In this document: positions 25,303 through 35,290 of the stretch, piece after piece
Layout of the letters: every line of letters starts with the position of its first letter
Numbering within the stretch: the first letter of the stretch is position 1
Origin: Scleroderma bovista
Taxonomy: Eukaryota; Basidiomycota; Agaricomycetes; Boletales; Sclerodermataceae
NCBI GenBank assembly: GCA_037178675.1
Contig: JAYMGJ010000772.1
Coordinates: forward strand, 62,001-126,000
DNA length: 64,000 nucleotides
Reading direction: 5' to 3'
Program-made: the position numbers and the translations under genes
The notes under the pieces: generated by a model
Databases searched by the model: none
The model's input: the letters and a program-made list of their open reading frames with translations, nothing else
What the model was told of the DNA's origin: nothing

Positions 25303-27500
25303 ATGCTGTCTGAAACAACCGACTCACCGACTTCCCCTGTTCACGAAGACTCGGATGTATTGCTGTCCCCCCGGGAAGAGGAACCCCAACCCGGAATCAA
25401 TGGAAACACAGTTAGATGTGAGCATACACCCAAGGTCCGTGCTGTGTTGCTGATGTTGTCTATGCACCACAGGGTACGATGTGAGTAGAAAGGCGCTGAC
25501 TGGCTGGGATAGTCCGCAATAACATTTTCTGGTGCAAGGCCGACCGCACTGAGCCCTACACTCGCATTACGCCTTTCCAGGAACGACATGACACCTCTGT
25601 AGAGTACGGGGTCTGTTCATGTATCATTGCATGCGTTAACGACATGCAGGTTCTTCTACAAGCCTATCACTCTCACTGCGCTCACCATCGGACTGACTGC
25701 GCTAGCCTATGTCGCCATGACCCAGGATGTGCTGGAAGAAGGCAGGGATAAACGTCGCATGTTTGTCCCAATCACTCCCTCCGATGATCGTCGCGCTCAC
25801 CCCCCATTCATTCTATAGAGGGGTATATGCCGCTCTGGCTTCCTTTCTTATGTTCTCGATGATCCAGTTCAGAGACGGCCCCTTCATTCGTCCCCACCCT
25901 GCACTATGGAGAGCCGTCCTAGGCATCAATCTCCTATACGAGCTCGCGCTTGTTTTTCTCCTCTTCCAGGACTTAGATTCTGCCAGAACTATGATGACCC
26001 TTTTAGATCCCGCCCTTGGCGTTCCACTTCCAGAAAAGAGTTATGCGGAAAACTGCGCAGTGACCGTAAATAATGTTTGGGTTAGTCACCTCTGCCGCTT
26101 ATTTGATGTACATAGCTCATCTTCTCCGCGATTTCGGATCATCGTTCACGTTCGTCAACCCCACCGTGATATTGTTATAGAATGCCATAGACATATTCTG
26201 TCTCGCTCACACTTTGGGCTGGTTTGGTAAGGCGATGATATTACGTGACTATTGGTTCTGTTGGGTATAGGTCTTGCTCAGCTGTTTGAATCATGTGAGC
26301 TTACACATTTGCGGGGCGTAGATCTTGAGCATCGCCTTCGAGCTTGCTGAATACAGTCTCCAACATCAGTTACCAAACTTTGCTGAGGTATGGTTTAGCT
26401 TTCCACTCCTGTGTGATTGTGCTATAATAGCTTACAGTGCTGGTGGGATCATGTACGTCAGCCACCCTCGCTTGCCACAATGTGTTGATGTACTGCTTGG
26501 TCAAGTGGGTACTCGATGTCCTAGTCTGCAATTGGCTAGGGACATATTTAGGTGGGTGGTGTGATACCTGCACACAGCCCTTCTGATATTGATAATGGGG
26601 TTCTGTGACGTGCAGGCATGAAGACTTGCCAATATCTGGAGGTCAAGGTACTCACTTCCGCGCCGATGGTCGCGGGTTGTCTGCCGCACTGATATGCCTT
26701 ACTGAAACGAATTGGTCATTGTCTGTTTCAGCCATTTGAGTGGCGTGGACTTCGACAAACACGGGGCTTACGATCCAAGGCTCGACGCGTGCTCAGCCAG
26801 TTCTCGCCACATGACTGGACGGCTTTCAAATGGGAAGGCACAGCTTCCTTCTATCACTACACAACAGTGGTGCTCCTGCTTGCGGTATTTTTGGCCGCGG
26901 AACTTAATCCATTCTATCTCAAGGTGAGACAGGTGATGTGAAAGGGGTTTTGATATGCGTCCTGATGCATCTTCAGTCTCTGTTATGGTTAGAGCCTAAC
27001 CATCCGATTGTCATTCTCCGACTTGCGAGCGTCTTTTTATGTGCCTTACCAGCTGTGAGGGAGCTATATCAGTATGTGAATGATCCAAAGTACGTGACCG
27101 TGTGTCGTGGTCTCTGAACTCTAAACAATGCATGCAGAAAAGCGAAGCGGATGGGGCAGCACTGCTGGTTGTTGCTTGCCACCATTCTAACAGAGTTGTT
27201 GGTGATCACGAAGTGGAGCCGGGGTCAGTTTGAAGAAGCCCTCCCGCGACAGGTGAAGTGGGCCTGGTCGATCGGAGGCACACTCTTGCTCTTGTACCCC
27301 GCGATCCGGGTGAGTGGAACTGTCATATAGAAGATGACGACGGTGCGCTGATGTTGAATCATAAAATGGGTTCGTGGCTTGCGCGGTGATTGTGCGACAT
27401 TTGCCGATCTTTTCGATTCTTGGGACGTCAGTTTGGGCTGCCAAGTGCGCGGAGATATGTGCGGAGACACACGCGCAAGACAAAGGCAAAGGCGACATGA
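25303..27500 (+). CDS. PSS1: Phosphatidylserine synthase, animal base-exchange (PTDSS1/2) type
   Basis: Starts MLSETTDSPTSPVHEDSD at 25303. Exons inferred: 25303-25417, an 8-bp micro-exon 25473-25480, 25513-25598, 25650 onward, and several more, ending ...TRKTKAKAT with TGA at 27498-27500. Family marks include a first membrane span after RNDMTPLFFYKPITL, the CWWDHWVLDVLVCNWLG block (split over three exons; equivalent to CWWDQ...LDILLCN of PTDSS1), LGMKTCQYLEVKPFEWRGL, HYTTVVLLLAVFLAAELNPF and CWLLLATILTELLVI. The enzyme swaps the head group of phosphatidylcholine or phosphatidylethanolamine for serine in the ER. It has multiple membrane spans. This differs from yeast Cho1, which uses CDP-diacylglycerol. 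All joins keep phase in my model, but the exact donor at about 25755 is less certain. Confidence 0.88.
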
Positions 27501-27692
27501 AAATCGAGTTAGTTGACATTTGACATTGACATTTGTATGTAATAAAACACGACCGTGGCGGGAATCGAACTGCAGCAGAGTCGACGCGAATGTTCTGGTG
27601 CTTTGTGCTTACGCTAGCACCCGGCGTGTCACACTCCAACTTTCCTTTCCATTCTCCACCACCGTCGTTGACATCGAGCATCGTCAATCGTC

Positions 27693-30600
27693 ATGGACGA
27701 CAACAACAACGAGAACAACAGTCACAATAACATAAATCAAGATAATAATCATCCTCACGCACACCACCTCTTTACAGCGAGATTCCAGATTGGAACCACC
27801 CTGCAGAACGTCCTCCGTGGCCTCAACAACGCATTCAACCAGGGAATGGTCGATCCTGAGAATCCACATGCGAGAGGCGACGAAATATCAATGAACGACG
27901 ACGACCCCGACGACTTGTCACCACTCCAGCCTATCCGTGGCGCTGCAGGGACGCCCTCATCGTCTGTCTCTTCAGCGCCAGCCACACAAGCATCGTCGTC
28001 TTCATCTGCATCTGCATCGATATCGGTGGAAGATGTCGACATGTCATCCACTGCGTCTTCTTCTTACCCACCTTCGTCCCAGATAGGAGAACAGTCTTAC
28101 CAGGTCCAGGAAGACGAAGACGACAACCTATCGATGCCAGAGCTACGCTCTGTGTCTGATAGTTCGTTTGGTGGCTCAAACGACGACGAGTCTGCCGGGG
28201 GTCTTTATCCCCCGCAGCACCCGTATCGTGCCGATGTCCACAGCCAATCAGCGTCGCACCACCGTCCCGCACCTCTTATCGATGGCGACCACGACAGCGC
28301 CTTGTCCGATTTAGACGACGATCTCCCGCCTTTGGAGCGTGTTGCTGGAAGCAGGCGTCCTCGTGTGGATGACGATGTGGATGAGGCGAGGGATCGCAGA
28401 CATCCGTCGGAGCGAGTGGGCGGTTCGTCGACAGGTGCCAATGCCAATGCCGTTCCACAACAACAACCACAACCTCAGCAGGGACAAGAACAGCGTGCCC
28501 CGCCGCGGAATCCTTTTAATGCGACATTCTTTGGTGCACCTCTGAATGGCAATGCGTTTGGGTTCGGCGATCATGATCATATCGTGGAACAAACTGGTGA
28601 GGCCAATGCGCATCCTCCTTCATCTCAACCGGACAATCGTCCACATTCCGACCCTCCCTTGGGTCCTGCCCCTTCCAATCCCAATCCCAATCCCAATCCC
28701 ATTCCGAATGCTGACGGCCACCCACCGCGGCGCACTTTAATTGCAGGTTTCTCATTTACCATACCCCTCTTTGGGTCCATGCCAATGCCTGGCGCTGGGG
28801 GTACACAAAATGCCGACGGCAACAACAATAGCAACGCAGGCGGTGGTCAGGGTCCTGCCCCAGCTAATGACAACGGCGATGCCAACCCGAATCGCGGAGC
28901 AGACGCAGGTGCAGGGGACACGCCGTGGTTTTTCCCATTCGGTGCACCGTCGCGGGAAGCGTTTATGGCTTTTCTCCAGGATTGGCAGAATTTGCAGTTT
29001 GACGAGCCTCGCGAGGATCCCGAGCGCGCCAAGAAGCTATTGGCAGGTCTTGATGTTGTCCCGATTGGGCTTGTGCAGCGGCTGGAGAAGGTGGGCGGTG
29101 CTCCTGGCGGGCACATTGACGGATCGCCATCGGGTGCGGAAAATGCGCCCCCTGGATGTGCGATTTGTTGGGACTCGCTGTTGAATGCAGAGGGCGCTGG
29201 TTTCGGGGAGAAAAAGAAAGAGGGGGCTGAGGGCGACGGTGATGCGATGGCCACGGGATCCACGGCGCCGTCAGATGGGCAGCAGGCGACTTCGACCAAC
29301 TCGACCTCTGAAGATCCCAGGATTATTGCACTGCCATGCGCGCATGTATTTCACGAGTCATGTCTACTGCCGTGGTTTACGAGGGCCAGGCAAGCTACCT
29401 GCCCTACGTGCAGGTTCAACATTGATCCTGAAAATTTGACGTATTCAATTCCCGTTCGAGACCCATTTAATTGGGGTCCACCACCTTTCCCGCCACCTCA
29501 CCCCGCGAACACTGGTGCGCCAGCGGCGGGACCCGGTGCTCAAACCGCCAATGCTCAACCACAACCTCAGCAACCGAATGTAGCACCTGCACCTGGTGCA
29601 CAAGCTCCCGGTGGTGGGCAGGCTCCCCCTCGTCCTACCGGTCCGGCTGGACCTGGACTCAACCCCTTCCCAACCATGCCTAATGTCCACATCTTCCCGT
29701 TACCTCCTTTCCTCGGCCCCCGACCTGGTGGTACCACACAGACCCCCCCTCCTGGTGCTACTGGTGCTGGTCCAAACCCAGATGGTCCGCTTCCACCGGA
29801 AGGCCAGCGGTCGCGTGCTCAGAGTCTCCCAAATATGAACGACAATAACCACCCGTTCGGGAATCCGCCCGCTGGCATGCCCATTGATATCGTCACGATT
29901 GGCCTGGACATGATCGTGCACGGTCCACCGCCACCTTTCCACCCCAATCCTCTCGACCCCGGCGGTGATGATCCCGAGGCTGGCGATGCCCATGATGGAC
30001 CCGATGTCGATCCTGGTGTGGGAGACGATGGCGTCCCTGAGGACAACCAGGGGTTCGCGGCACTGACGCAAGAGATGAGGCATCTCGTTGACGGGCTGTT
30101 GCGCTCGACGGCCAATATGATGGCTGCTGGTGGTGGTGCCTTCCCTGCCCAACCGCCCTTTGGCACTCCCGCAAATGGTGCACCTCAACCACAGGCTCAA
30201 GCAGCAGGAACGGATGCTCCCCAGCCTCCTCCCCAGCCTGACGCTGGCCAGGGTGCAGCGCAGCCACAACAGCCCCGTGCCCACTTCTTCCGCCCAATGC
30301 GGCCGCCTCCCCGTCGAGAGCGTAAGGAATGGACACTTCCGCCTCCGCCTGGCCCGTCACTGCGGCAGCTCATTGAGCAAAGAGAGCGTGAGCAGGGTCT
30401 GCGGTGCTTCGATATATCGTGTGGGGTGGGTCCGTCGGATGACGAACCATACCCTGTTCTGTCGCCTGGGTCGATGAAGCAGGTATCGATACACTCGCAT
30501 GGCACGGAGAAGAATGATGATACCTCTTCTGGCGCGGTGTGCGCACACTTGTTCCATCCTGCGTGTTTGGTCAGTGCGGAGCGTGTCGCATGGGGTGGTG

Positions 30601-30728
30601 CCAATGCTGGTGGTGGAAATGGAGGTGGTGCCATGCCTGTCCTGGACGTGGAGGTATCTTGCCCGGTATGCCGCGCTATGGGATATGTTAAACGGTCGGA
30701 CTGGGAAGAAGGCGTGGCTGCATTATAG
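27693..30728 (+). CDS. Large intronless protein with RING-H2 finger and a second C-terminal RING-like domain
   Basis: A single open frame of 1,011 codons without introns, starting MDDNNNENNSHNN. The first RING lies at about residues 487-570: GCAICWDSLL, a 45-residue charged insert, ALPCAHVFHESCLLPWF, CPTCRF (C3H2C3 pattern), so an E3 ubiquitin ligase is likely. The second candidate lies at about residues 902-993: LRCFDISCGV, a spacer, CAHLFHPACL, CPVCRAMGY, with long, atypical spacing between its first cysteines and the CAHLFH core. The rest is disordered: Asn, Ser, Asp, Pro and Gly rich, including an Asn-Pro run near 28675-28702. Substrates and location cannot be told. The gene is well separated from its neighbours and has no intron, unlike almost every other gene here. 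Confidence 0.85.
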   Translation: MDDNNNENNSHNNINQDNNHPHAHHLFTARFQIGTTLQNVLRGLNNAFNQGMVDPENPHARGDEISMNDDDPDDLSPLQPIRGAAGTPSSSVSSAPATQASSSSSASASISVEDVDMSSTASSSYPPSSQIGEQSYQVQEDEDDNLSMPELRSVSDSSFGGSNDDESAGGLYPPQHPYRADVHSQSASHHRPAPLIDGDHDSALSDLDDDLPPLERVAGSRRPRVDDDVDEARDRRHPSERVGGSSTGANANAVPQQQPQPQQGQEQRAPPRNPFNATFFGAPLNGNAFGFGDHDHIVEQTGEANAHPPSSQPDNRPHSDPPLGPAPSNPNPNPNPIPNADGHPPRRTLIAGFSFTIPLFGSMPMPGAGGTQNADGNNNSNAGGGQGPAPANDNGDANPNRGADAGAGDTPWFFPFGAPSREAFMAFLQDWQNLQFDEPREDPERAKKLLAGLDVVPIGLVQRLEKVGGAPGGHIDGSPSGAENAPPGCAICWDSLLNAEGAGFGEKKKEGAEGDGDAMATGSTAPSDGQQATSTNSTSEDPRIIALPCAHVFHESCLLPWFTRARQATCPTCRFNIDPENLTYSIPVRDPFNWGPPPFPPPHPANTGAPAAGPGAQTANAQPQPQQPNVAPAPGAQAPGGGQAPPRPTGPAGPGLNPFPTMPNVHIFPLPPFLGPRPGGTTQTPPPGATGAGPNPDGPLPPEGQRSRAQSLPNMNDNNHPFGNPPAGMPIDIVTIGLDMIVHGPPPPFHPNPLDPGGDDPEAGDAHDGPDVDPGVGDDGVPEDNQGFAALTQEMRHLVDGLLRSTANMMAAGGGAFPAQPPFGTPANGAPQPQAQAAGTDAPQPPPQPDAGQGAAQPQQPRAHFFRPMRPPPRRERKEWTLPPPPGPSLRQLIEQREREQGLRCFDISCGVGPSDDEPYPVLSPGSMKQVSIHSHGTEKNDDTSSGAVCAHLFHPACLVSAERVAWGGANAGGGNGGGAMPVLDVEVSCPVCRAMGYVKRSDWEEGVAAL

Positions 30729-31434
30729 TGTTCCCCCCGCATTTTCTGCGATTGACCGCAGGAAAGGGGAATTTTCTTGCGATTATCGATTCTCTCGTTG
30801 CACCATAGAATGTGAGTTGCCCTTGGCCTAATCTTTGTTGGTTGGCATTTCTCATCGGGCCTCATTTCCCATGTGCATGGATACAGTGTCTTGTCATCAA
30901 ACCCGGACCGCATATTCCTTGCAAGAGTTTTTTTTTTGAACGTAACCCCCATGGTTCCATTCTCCCATCTCCATTCCACTGCCATATTTCCCAATCCCTC
31001 ATTACCCCATTGAACGATCCATTGATGACCACATTTTGTGGCCTCCTTTCTCTGTGTTTGGTCTGGCAGTTCCTTAGCGTATGATACGAACCATCCTAGC
31101 TATGTAACATGTTGTAGTACTGAACTTTGTTCCCTATATTCCCGAGATAATCAGTTGCCATGCATATAAGACGTTCGCGAGCTTGGACTGACGTACATGC
31201 AACAGAGTTTAAGTTTTTACATAGATTATCCGTATATCGTAGTGGTGAGGTGATCAATACTCCATGTGGAGTTCGAGGAATCAATCGACATGAGGCGATA
31301 ATACAACGTGTACCAAGTTCTAAACACACCCTGAAAAGTGGAGTGCAGAAAACAAATCTATTTTATATACATCCAACATTTCCTTTGTAGTACAATGTTA
31401 CAGTTGGACGAAAATAATACACGGACACATAATT
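30729..31434. other. Intergenic, convergent 3' ends of the RING gene and transaldolase
   Basis: AT-richer than the flanks, no coding chain found. Holds both 3' untranslated regions. Confidence 0.6.
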
Positions 31435-33240
31435 TCAAGCCGAGAGCTTGGACCTCAGGAGCTTCTTCAGTGTTTCACCGTCCGCCGCAAACTTCTTGAT
31501 ACCTTCGTGAAGCTTCTCAAAGGCCATATCGTCTTGGAGAAGGGTCCAGCGGAATTCTGGCTCATTGTCGATGTATGAAACCTTGGGCATGGGCTCGGCC
31601 TTGACAGCTATAGTAAATTTACGTGATGAGCAGTGTTCGATAGTGATTGGGAGTGCATTTGGATAAACGAGAACGGTGACGGCGATGAGGATGGGGATTC
31701 GGACGGTGATGAATGTGGTGTGGCGAAGACGGAAAAGAATGGGGAAAGAGACGACCCAGGATCAATACTCATTATCACCAAGGAACAAAATGAACGAAAC
31801 GTGGTGATTTGAAGTAGGGGTGTGCAAGGGGAAAGTAACGTGTAAGGGGATAATGGAACCCACCTGCTTGGGCATCAAGTCTCTTAGGAACAGGGTCGGT
31901 CGAATTCTTGAGTTCGTCCAATAGGGCAGGCGAGATGGTTAGGAAGTCAACGCCAGCTAATGCTTTGATCTCGCCAGTCTATCGGGCCAATACAACAGGA
32001 AACGGAGGGGAGCAATAGAAAAGGAAATAATGTTATCGAAGGGAATGAACCCAAGAGGTAAGTGTACGGCATAGAATGAAGGTCGAGGGAGGGATAAACA
32101 AAACAAGGAAACAAGTAGGATGGCATCAGCGGTGGAAATACAACAACGGAAAAAAGAGTCATCAGATGCTCACGTTACGGAAGCTAGCACCCATGACGAT
32201 GGTCTTGTAGCCATGCTGTTTGTAATAATTGAAGATCTTCTTGACCGATACGACACCTGGGTCCTCGTCCCCTTCATAATTTCTTCCTGTGGTCTTTTTG
32301 TAATAATCGAGGATCTATGATAATTAAAAACAGGAAGCGTGAGGGGCCGTGTCTCGCATGGCGTCTATTGTCGTTCCGAATAGAAAGTCTAAAACTCACA
32401 CGTCCGACAAATGGTGATATGAGCGTGACGCCTGCTTCGGCGCAGGCGACTGCCTGACCGAAACCGAAGAGAAGGGTAAGGTTGCAGTGGATTCCGTCAT
32501 CGCGTTCGAGTTCACGGGCAGCTTGGATACCTTCATATGTGGAAGCGATCTTGATCAGAATCCTCTCCTTCTTGATGCCAACCGATTCATACAGGGAAAT
32601 AAGTTCCTTTGCCTAGATATGATGGGAGCAAAAGATAACGAGTGCATGTCAATCAGAAACGCATGCCGTATGATGGCTAATAAAAGAAAGGGGACGGGGA
32701 CCTTTGCTTTGGTGCCTTCCTTGTCGAACGAGAGGCGGGCGTCGACTTCCGTAGAAACACGGCCAGGGATAATGGCCAGAATCTCTTTACCAAACTCGAC
32801 GAGCTAGAAAAAGAAAAGGGTGGGAGGAAAAGCCCATGAGAAATCGCCTGGAACTGGGACAAGATCGGGACTAGCAGTTGCTCTTACCAGACGGTCCATG
32901 GCTGCATCCACCTGGTTCTCGACGCTACCGCCCTTGCTCTTTCCGTACGCAACAGCAGCATTGATGAGGCGAGCATAAGCGGGCTTGTTAGCGGCAGCCA
33001 AGATCAACGAAGGATTCGTTGTTGCATCCTGCCGAACGATTCACGTCAGTCACCTGTGTCCTCGATCGGCAATAAGGCAGAGTTCTACACACTTGGGGCT
33101 TGTATGCATCGATGGCTAAATGGCAGACAGATATCAGTGGATGATAAGACCGGGCGTCTGTGCTACTCACACTCAAAGTCACCGGAGTCGGAGACGACGA
33201 TGGTGCCGGTCTGCTTGAGCTGATCAAGGGAGGTGGTCAT
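31435..33240 (-). CDS. TAL1: Transaldolase
   Basis: Starts [20 protein letters not shown] at 33240 and ends ...LLRSKLSA with TGA at 31435-31437, with at least seven exons. Recognisable blocks in order: [13 protein letters not shown], the long helix [54 protein letters not shown] with the Schiff-base lysine (LIKIAS), [72 protein letters not shown]. Cytosolic enzyme of the non-oxidative pentose phosphate pathway, moving a dihydroxyacetone unit from sedoheptulose 7-phosphate to glyceraldehyde 3-phosphate. Complete, length about 320-330 residues, normal for the family. Confidence 0.96.
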
Positions 33241-33906
33241 GATGGTCTGCGATGAAGGAGGCGCTGATGCTGGGGTCGACTTAAGTACGGTGCGATGTCG
33301 TTTGAAACAGCCCGCTCACGCTCCGTCAGCATTTCCCCATTGAGCGTCAACGTGCGTTGATTTTCTGCTCACACTTGCATCATCCTTGCGAAACTCAATT
33401 CGAACATCATGTCTACACTCAATGAAACCTGGGTGCTTTGGGCTCACAAGCGATGGTCTCGCCGACGTACTTCCTATGCGGCTGGTGTCCGACTCTCCCC
33501 CATTGACTAGGCGTGAGCACCTGTTTTCTAGGCAGAATCCATCTATCAAGCACGCCGGAATTCCGAAGATTGTGCAATACTCCTGAGAGGTGTCATTCCA
33601 AATGACTTGGCGGTCACATCCAGGGGCCTTCTTTCCAACAGCCGGGTTTAACACCTTGATATGACAGATCTGGCTTGGGAGCTACAGCTCAGGCGGTTGC
33701 GCGGTTCAGCAGACGCCAACGCGAGTTGCATTTCCATCGGGCTTGGTAAGTGAACCGATCCAAACGCAATGCTCTAACTAAGGAATACAGGTATATCCCG
33801 GATACCCATCAGAAGCACAGGTGCAACATCCAGTTAGGTACCCACAATGGGCAGCATTGGTAAGGTCGATTCTGACTCCGCGGATGACACTGGTCGCGCT
33901 CGCCTT
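33241..33906. other. Upstream region of transaldolase with possible unassigned forward exons
   Basis: Contains the transaldolase promoter. On the forward strand, an open stretch ending QTPTRVAFPSGL at about 33738-33750 joins through a textbook intron (GTAAGT to ACAG) to VYPGYPSEAQVQHPVRYPQ; a second possible join reaches 33980. I could not find a start or a family, and the second part overlaps the end of the HET pseudogene on the other strand. Could be a relic. Confidence 0.3.
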
Positions 33907-35290
33907 TCAACACGGCAGGATACCGACGACACAAAGATGCACAACCCTTTGATATTCGCTGCGAGGGAGTTCCGTTAACAGCAGCGGACTAAATGGCTGC
34001 TCCAATTGCACGAGCCACTTGAGAGCGGCAGCACTGTCAAACTCAACTGACCGGTCAAGTAGTTTCTAGTCCCATGGTCGAACCAGGGCATACGGAGGTC
34101 TTGACAATGTCCATGACCCGCTCTCCACGAGTTTCTCCGACAACACAATCTCAAGTGGCCGTAAACCTACCGCCTCAATTCCATGCACGTAGCTTTGAGC
34201 ACGGAGATCTTCTCGTTTCAGTTTGACTACCTTTACACGATGGACGATACATAGCAAGATAACTTCCGACTGCTAAATTGCAGGGAAGCTAAACCAGCGA
34301 GTGCGCAGTGCATTTTGCGCACAGCCCCGAGAATTGGTTTCCGAAGGCCCGATCGATATGCCTGTTCGCTAGCATTGTCCAGTGGTAGCCTTGAGAGTGG
34401 CATGTCCCTTGGTACGAAGTGGCAATTGTAGAATGATGATGGTTACCCGGTTCAGTCCAGAATCGAGGTATCTCCGAACTTCGACATGATCTTCCCTAGT
34501 AGACGTCCAAGGGCGTGCTCCTTGGATTCCCCATACATGATCGGTAAATGGAGATAAAAAATCCCAAAGAGAGAATATGCGACGTCCTCTGCCCGGGTGG
34601 TAGAACGTGATAGTGCCCACTGCAGCCAAACTGCAGCCGCAAACGCGGGTCACTCAGGCCTGGATGAAATTGAGTGAGGTACGCAGAGGGTATGCCTGTC
34701 ACCTTTTCCAGCTCGCTAATGACAACAGAATCATCCTTGTGGTTCGACGGTGGGTGGTAAAGTGACCAGTCCTGAATGTAGAACAGCATAGTCAAGGGAG
34801 CTAATAGTTCCAGAAGAGTCCAGGCCCTTCTGAACCACTCACTACGGGCGAGTGTACCAGGATCAGAGACATCGGAAAGGTATACAATCGTTAATGCTGA
34901 CTGCCGATACCACGAGAACATGGATTCGATCGCCATTTGCAACTCTGCACCACTGCTCTTGTCAATGCAACACGTTTCGCTTCAAGCCCATGAATAGCCC
35001 TATTGGCGAGCTGTACGACAGAATGCCTGCAGCTTGGCGATGCTGTCCATTGCTGGCATATCGTAGCTGACCCGACCTTCGAAATCACGTAGCACTGGCT
35101 CATTTCCTCCCCAACGATGGGACAGTGTGACATATCGGAAACTGTTTGAATTGTCTCGAGAATGCGCTTGGTTACCCAGACATTGCCCTTATTCATGATT
35201 GAACTCAGTAATTCCCGATATTTGTCGCTACTCTCCAAGTGCGGTATTGGTACGGTTCTATCACAAAGTTTTCCTGAGAGTGTGTCCAGG
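33907..35290 (-). pseudogene. HET domain (heterokaryon incompatibility-type) region of a decayed TPR-HET gene
   Basis: Read 5' to 3' on the reverse strand: a linker (NVWVTKRILETIQT), LSHRWGGNEPVLRDF, LQAFCRTAR, CCIDKSSGAELQMAIESMF, YLSDVSDPGTLARSEWFRRAWTLLELLAP, EDVAYSLFGIF, YGESKEHALGRLL, and a C-terminal tail ending at 33907. These are the successive conserved boxes of fungal HET domains. The frame is broken by TAG at 35000-35002, TGA at 34982-34984, TGA at 34452-34454, TAG at 34066-34068, and by an insertion of about 11 bp near 34620-34640 that shifts frame. HET proteins trigger cell death in non-self fusion; this copy cannot make one. Joined to the TPR block just upstream. Confidence 0.82.

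Noticed and set aside
27548..27625. tRNA-like segment on the reverse strand (GTGGCGGGAATCGAAC resembles a T arm)
   Set aside because: The T stem does not pair (GCGGG faces CTGCA) and no matching acceptor stem exists; at most a tRNA fragment.
28847..29299. Reverse-strand open frames inside the RING gene
   Set aside because: Antisense shadows of a low-complexity GC-rich coding region.
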